Shown in pieces: positions 62,678-64,000 of a DNA stretch of 64,000 nucleotides. The DNA lies in NCBI RefSeq assembly GCF_020621385.1, contig NZ_JAESVA010000005.1, forward strand, positions 1-64,000. The letters are read 5' to 3'. Made by a program: the position numbers and the translations under genes. The notes below the pieces were generated by a model that was not told the origin of the DNA, made no database searches, and saw only the letters and a program-made list of their open reading frames with translations. The number at the start of each line of letters is the position of its first letter. Within the stretch, counting starts at the first letter, position 1. The stretch comes from Acidisoma cellulosilyticum. Lineage in GTDB: Bacteria > Pseudomonadota > Alphaproteobacteria > Acetobacterales > Acetobacteraceae.

Positions 62678-63400
62678 ATGCAGATCGAATGGACGGCAGG
62701 ACCAGAGGAATTTGCCGCGCGGGCGGCGGCCCATGTGGTTGATTGTCTGGCCGAAATCGACACACCGGCGATCGCGCTCCCGACCGGCATGACGCCCGTC
62801 GGGCTCTATCGGCAGTTGCTTGCCCTGCAAGCGGAAGGCGAGGTCGATCTCGGCCAGGGCTATTACTTCAATCTCGATGAATATGTCGGTGTCGCGCAGG
62901 CCGACAGCCACAGCTTTGCGACGTTTCTAGGCCGGTATTTTCTCGACGCATCCCTGATTCCGGCGGACCATATCCGCCTGCTGCAAGGTGACGCAGGCGA
63001 TATCGCGGCCGAGGCCCGCGCCCATGACGCGGCGGTTGCCGCGCGTGGCGGGCTGGACCTGGCGATCCTGGGCCTTGGCGGCAATGGTCATATCGCCTTC
63101 AACGAGCCGGGCGTCGCCTGGACCGACGGCACCCATATCGTGCCGCTGACGGACGAGACGCGGGCCGCCAACGCTGCCTATTTCGAGGACGGATTCACGG
63201 TGCCGAGCCAGGGCGTGACCATGGGTATCGGCATGCTGCGCTCGGCGAGGCGTATTCTGCTGATGGTCTCGGGCGCCGCGAAGGCGGAAGCGCTCACCAT
63301 GCTGCTTGCCGGCAAAACGGATCCGGCCTGGCCGGTGACGGCGCTATGCGGCCATCCCGATCTGATCCTGGTGGCGGATGAGGCCTTGCGCCCGGCATGA
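62678..63400 (+). CDS. Glucosamine-6-phosphate deaminase (NagB family)
   Basis: A 240-residue enzyme of the NagB/6-phosphogluconolactonase fold. It has the sugar-phosphate loop ALPTGMTPVGLY, NLDEYVG with the catalytic-type Asp, and LGLGGNGHIAFNEPG with the ring-opening His. It converts glucosamine 6-phosphate to fructose 6-phosphate and ammonia. ATG 62678 follows a GGGA at short distance. It could complete the amino-sugar pathway begun by the kinase/ABC/SIS operon at 0.6-5.6 kb, 57 kb away. The next gene overlaps its stop. Confidence 0.85.
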   Translation: MQIEWTAGPEEFAARAAAHVVDCLAEIDTPAIALPTGMTPVGLYRQLLALQAEGEVDLGQGYYFNLDEYVGVAQADSHSFATFLGRYFLDASLIPADHIRLLQGDAGDIAAEARAHDAAVAARGGLDLAILGLGGNGHIAFNEPGVAWTDGTHIVPLTDETRAANAAYFEDGFTVPSQGVTMGIGMLRSARRILLMVSGAAKAEALTMLLAGKTDPAWPVTALCGHPDLILVADEALRPA

Positions 63401-63855
63401 AACCGATGGTTGCGGCGGTCGGCTTTCTGCTGCTGAGCGCCATGCCGGCGCTGGCCGCCAATATGGCGCTCTGCGGTCCGACCGAGACCGATGCGGCGCC
63501 GCGACCGCTGCCGCAAAGGCTGATCGACATGGCGCGCACAAGCTTCGGCTATACGCAGATGCCGGCTGATGTCGTCACCCGCATGACGGTTTTCCGCTGT
63601 GCGGCAGGGCAGCCATTGCTCTGCAGCCTGGGCGCTAATCTTCCCTGCGGCAAGGCGAATGCGGCCAGCAGCCTGCCGGCCGTCACTCAATATTGCGCGG
63701 CCAACCCGCAATCGGATGTCGTACCGGCCTATGTGGCCGGCCATGACAGCCTCTACCAATGGCGCTGCGCTGACGGCCGCGCCCTGGCCAGCAGCCCGGC
63801 CGCCTTAGACGCCCAGGGCTATTTTGCCGAGTATTGGAAAGCAGTTAACCCGTGA
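63397..63855 (+). CDS. Small secreted Cys-containing protein, function unknown
   Basis: A 152-residue exported protein with a Sec signal peptide ending at ALAAN (residue ~21). The mature part has six cysteines (LCGPT, VFRCAAG, LLCSLG, LPCGKAN, QYCAAN, WRCADGR), suggesting periplasmic disulfides. The ATG overlaps the NagB stop (ATGA), so it is translationally coupled. I do not recognise a family. The gene ends just before a convergent gene. Confidence 0.7.
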   Translation: MKPMVAAVGFLLLSAMPALAANMALCGPTETDAAPRPLPQRLIDMARTSFGYTQMPADVVTRMTVFRCAAGQPLLCSLGANLPCGKANAASSLPAVTQYCAANPQSDVVPAYVAGHDSLYQWRCADGRALASSPAALDAQGYFAEYWKAVNP

Positions 63856-63858
63856 GGG

Positions 63859-64000
63859 TTACTCGGCCGGCGGCGTCATCGGGCCGCAGAGCTTAGCCAG
63901 CTCCTCGTCGGGATCGTAATAGGGTGCATCGACACCTTTGGTGTGATGGGACGTCCATTCCACAAAGAAGGGGCGCCAGGCGGTCTGAGTATTGTGCTTG
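63859..64000 (-). CDS. C-terminal fragment of an unrecognised protein (window edge)
   Basis: The last 46 codons and the stop of a gene entering from the right. The peptide includes TAWRPFFVEWTSHHTKGVDA, a PYYDPDEELAKLCGP stretch and ends TPPAE. It is protein-like with normal codon use, and convergent with the small secreted gene (three bases apart). I do not recognise the family from this piece. Confidence 0.6.
   Translation of the reverse strand, partial: KHNTQTAWRPFFVEWTSHHTKGVDAPYYDPDEELAKLCGPMTPPAE

Overview
The window is a high-GC chromosomal segment of an alphaproteobacterium. The gene set (cydABDC with a CioA-like subunit I, class I PhaC, efeUOB, an aminotransferase-hom-glpX-recJ run, DUF6502/DUF5666 pair) fits Acetobacteraceae or nearby Rhodospirillales best; this is inferred from gene content, not from a marker gene. 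Genes are dense, and many neighbours overlap by 1-4 bases (ATGA, TTGA, GTGA, TAATG junctions), so most of the window is operonic. No CRISPR array or rRNA was seen.

Layout. 1-5.6 kb: the end of an IS256-family element cuts a DeoR-type regulator, followed by an amino-sugar type operon (BadF/NagK-like kinase, ABC binding protein, two permeases, SIS-domain isomerase). 5.6-11 kb: an Lrp/AsnC regulator divergent from a homocysteine methyltransferase, a DAO-type flavoenzyme and a polar-amino-acid ABC transporter that lacks its binding protein. 11-17 kb: cytochrome bd oxidase and its CydDC exporter with an FNR-type box upstream. 17-24 kb: amidohydrolase, class III aminotransferase, a MarR-GNAT fusion with a palindromic operator, DUF2142 membrane protein and GT2 glycosyltransferase. 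24-26 kb: DUF6502 and DUF5666 genes behind two tandem palindromes. 26-30 kb: efeUOB iron uptake.

30.7-42.5 kb is the most accessory part: an MHYT-HD-GYP c-di-GMP phosphodiesterase, a Csu-type chaperone-usher pilus operon, a flavin monooxygenase-like plus ATP-grasp pair, a convergent acyltransferase, and an unrecognised gene that looks frameshifted twice. 42.6-53 kb is core-like: tRNA-Ala(TGC), tRNA-Glu(TTC), recJ, glpX, hom, an alanine/DAP-type aminotransferase, an OmpA-like lipoprotein, phaC and rmuC. 53-64 kb holds envelope proteins (beta-barrel, YSC84/SYLF, DUF1254/1214, OmpW), a ~1260-residue three-module glycosyltransferase, LtrA, a NagB-like deaminase, a small secreted protein and the C-terminus of an unrecognised gene.

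The strongest unexplained signals are (i) a ~100-bp dispersed repeat present three times (41.4, 53.0 and 62.6 kb), made of two hairpins whose arms differ between copies by compensating base changes; (ii) two tandem GTGGGA-N5-TCCCAC palindromes between the GT2 and DUF6502 genes, one lying exactly in the spacer of a candidate promoter; and (iii) the flavoenzyme/ATP-grasp/acyltransferase group beside the pilus operon.
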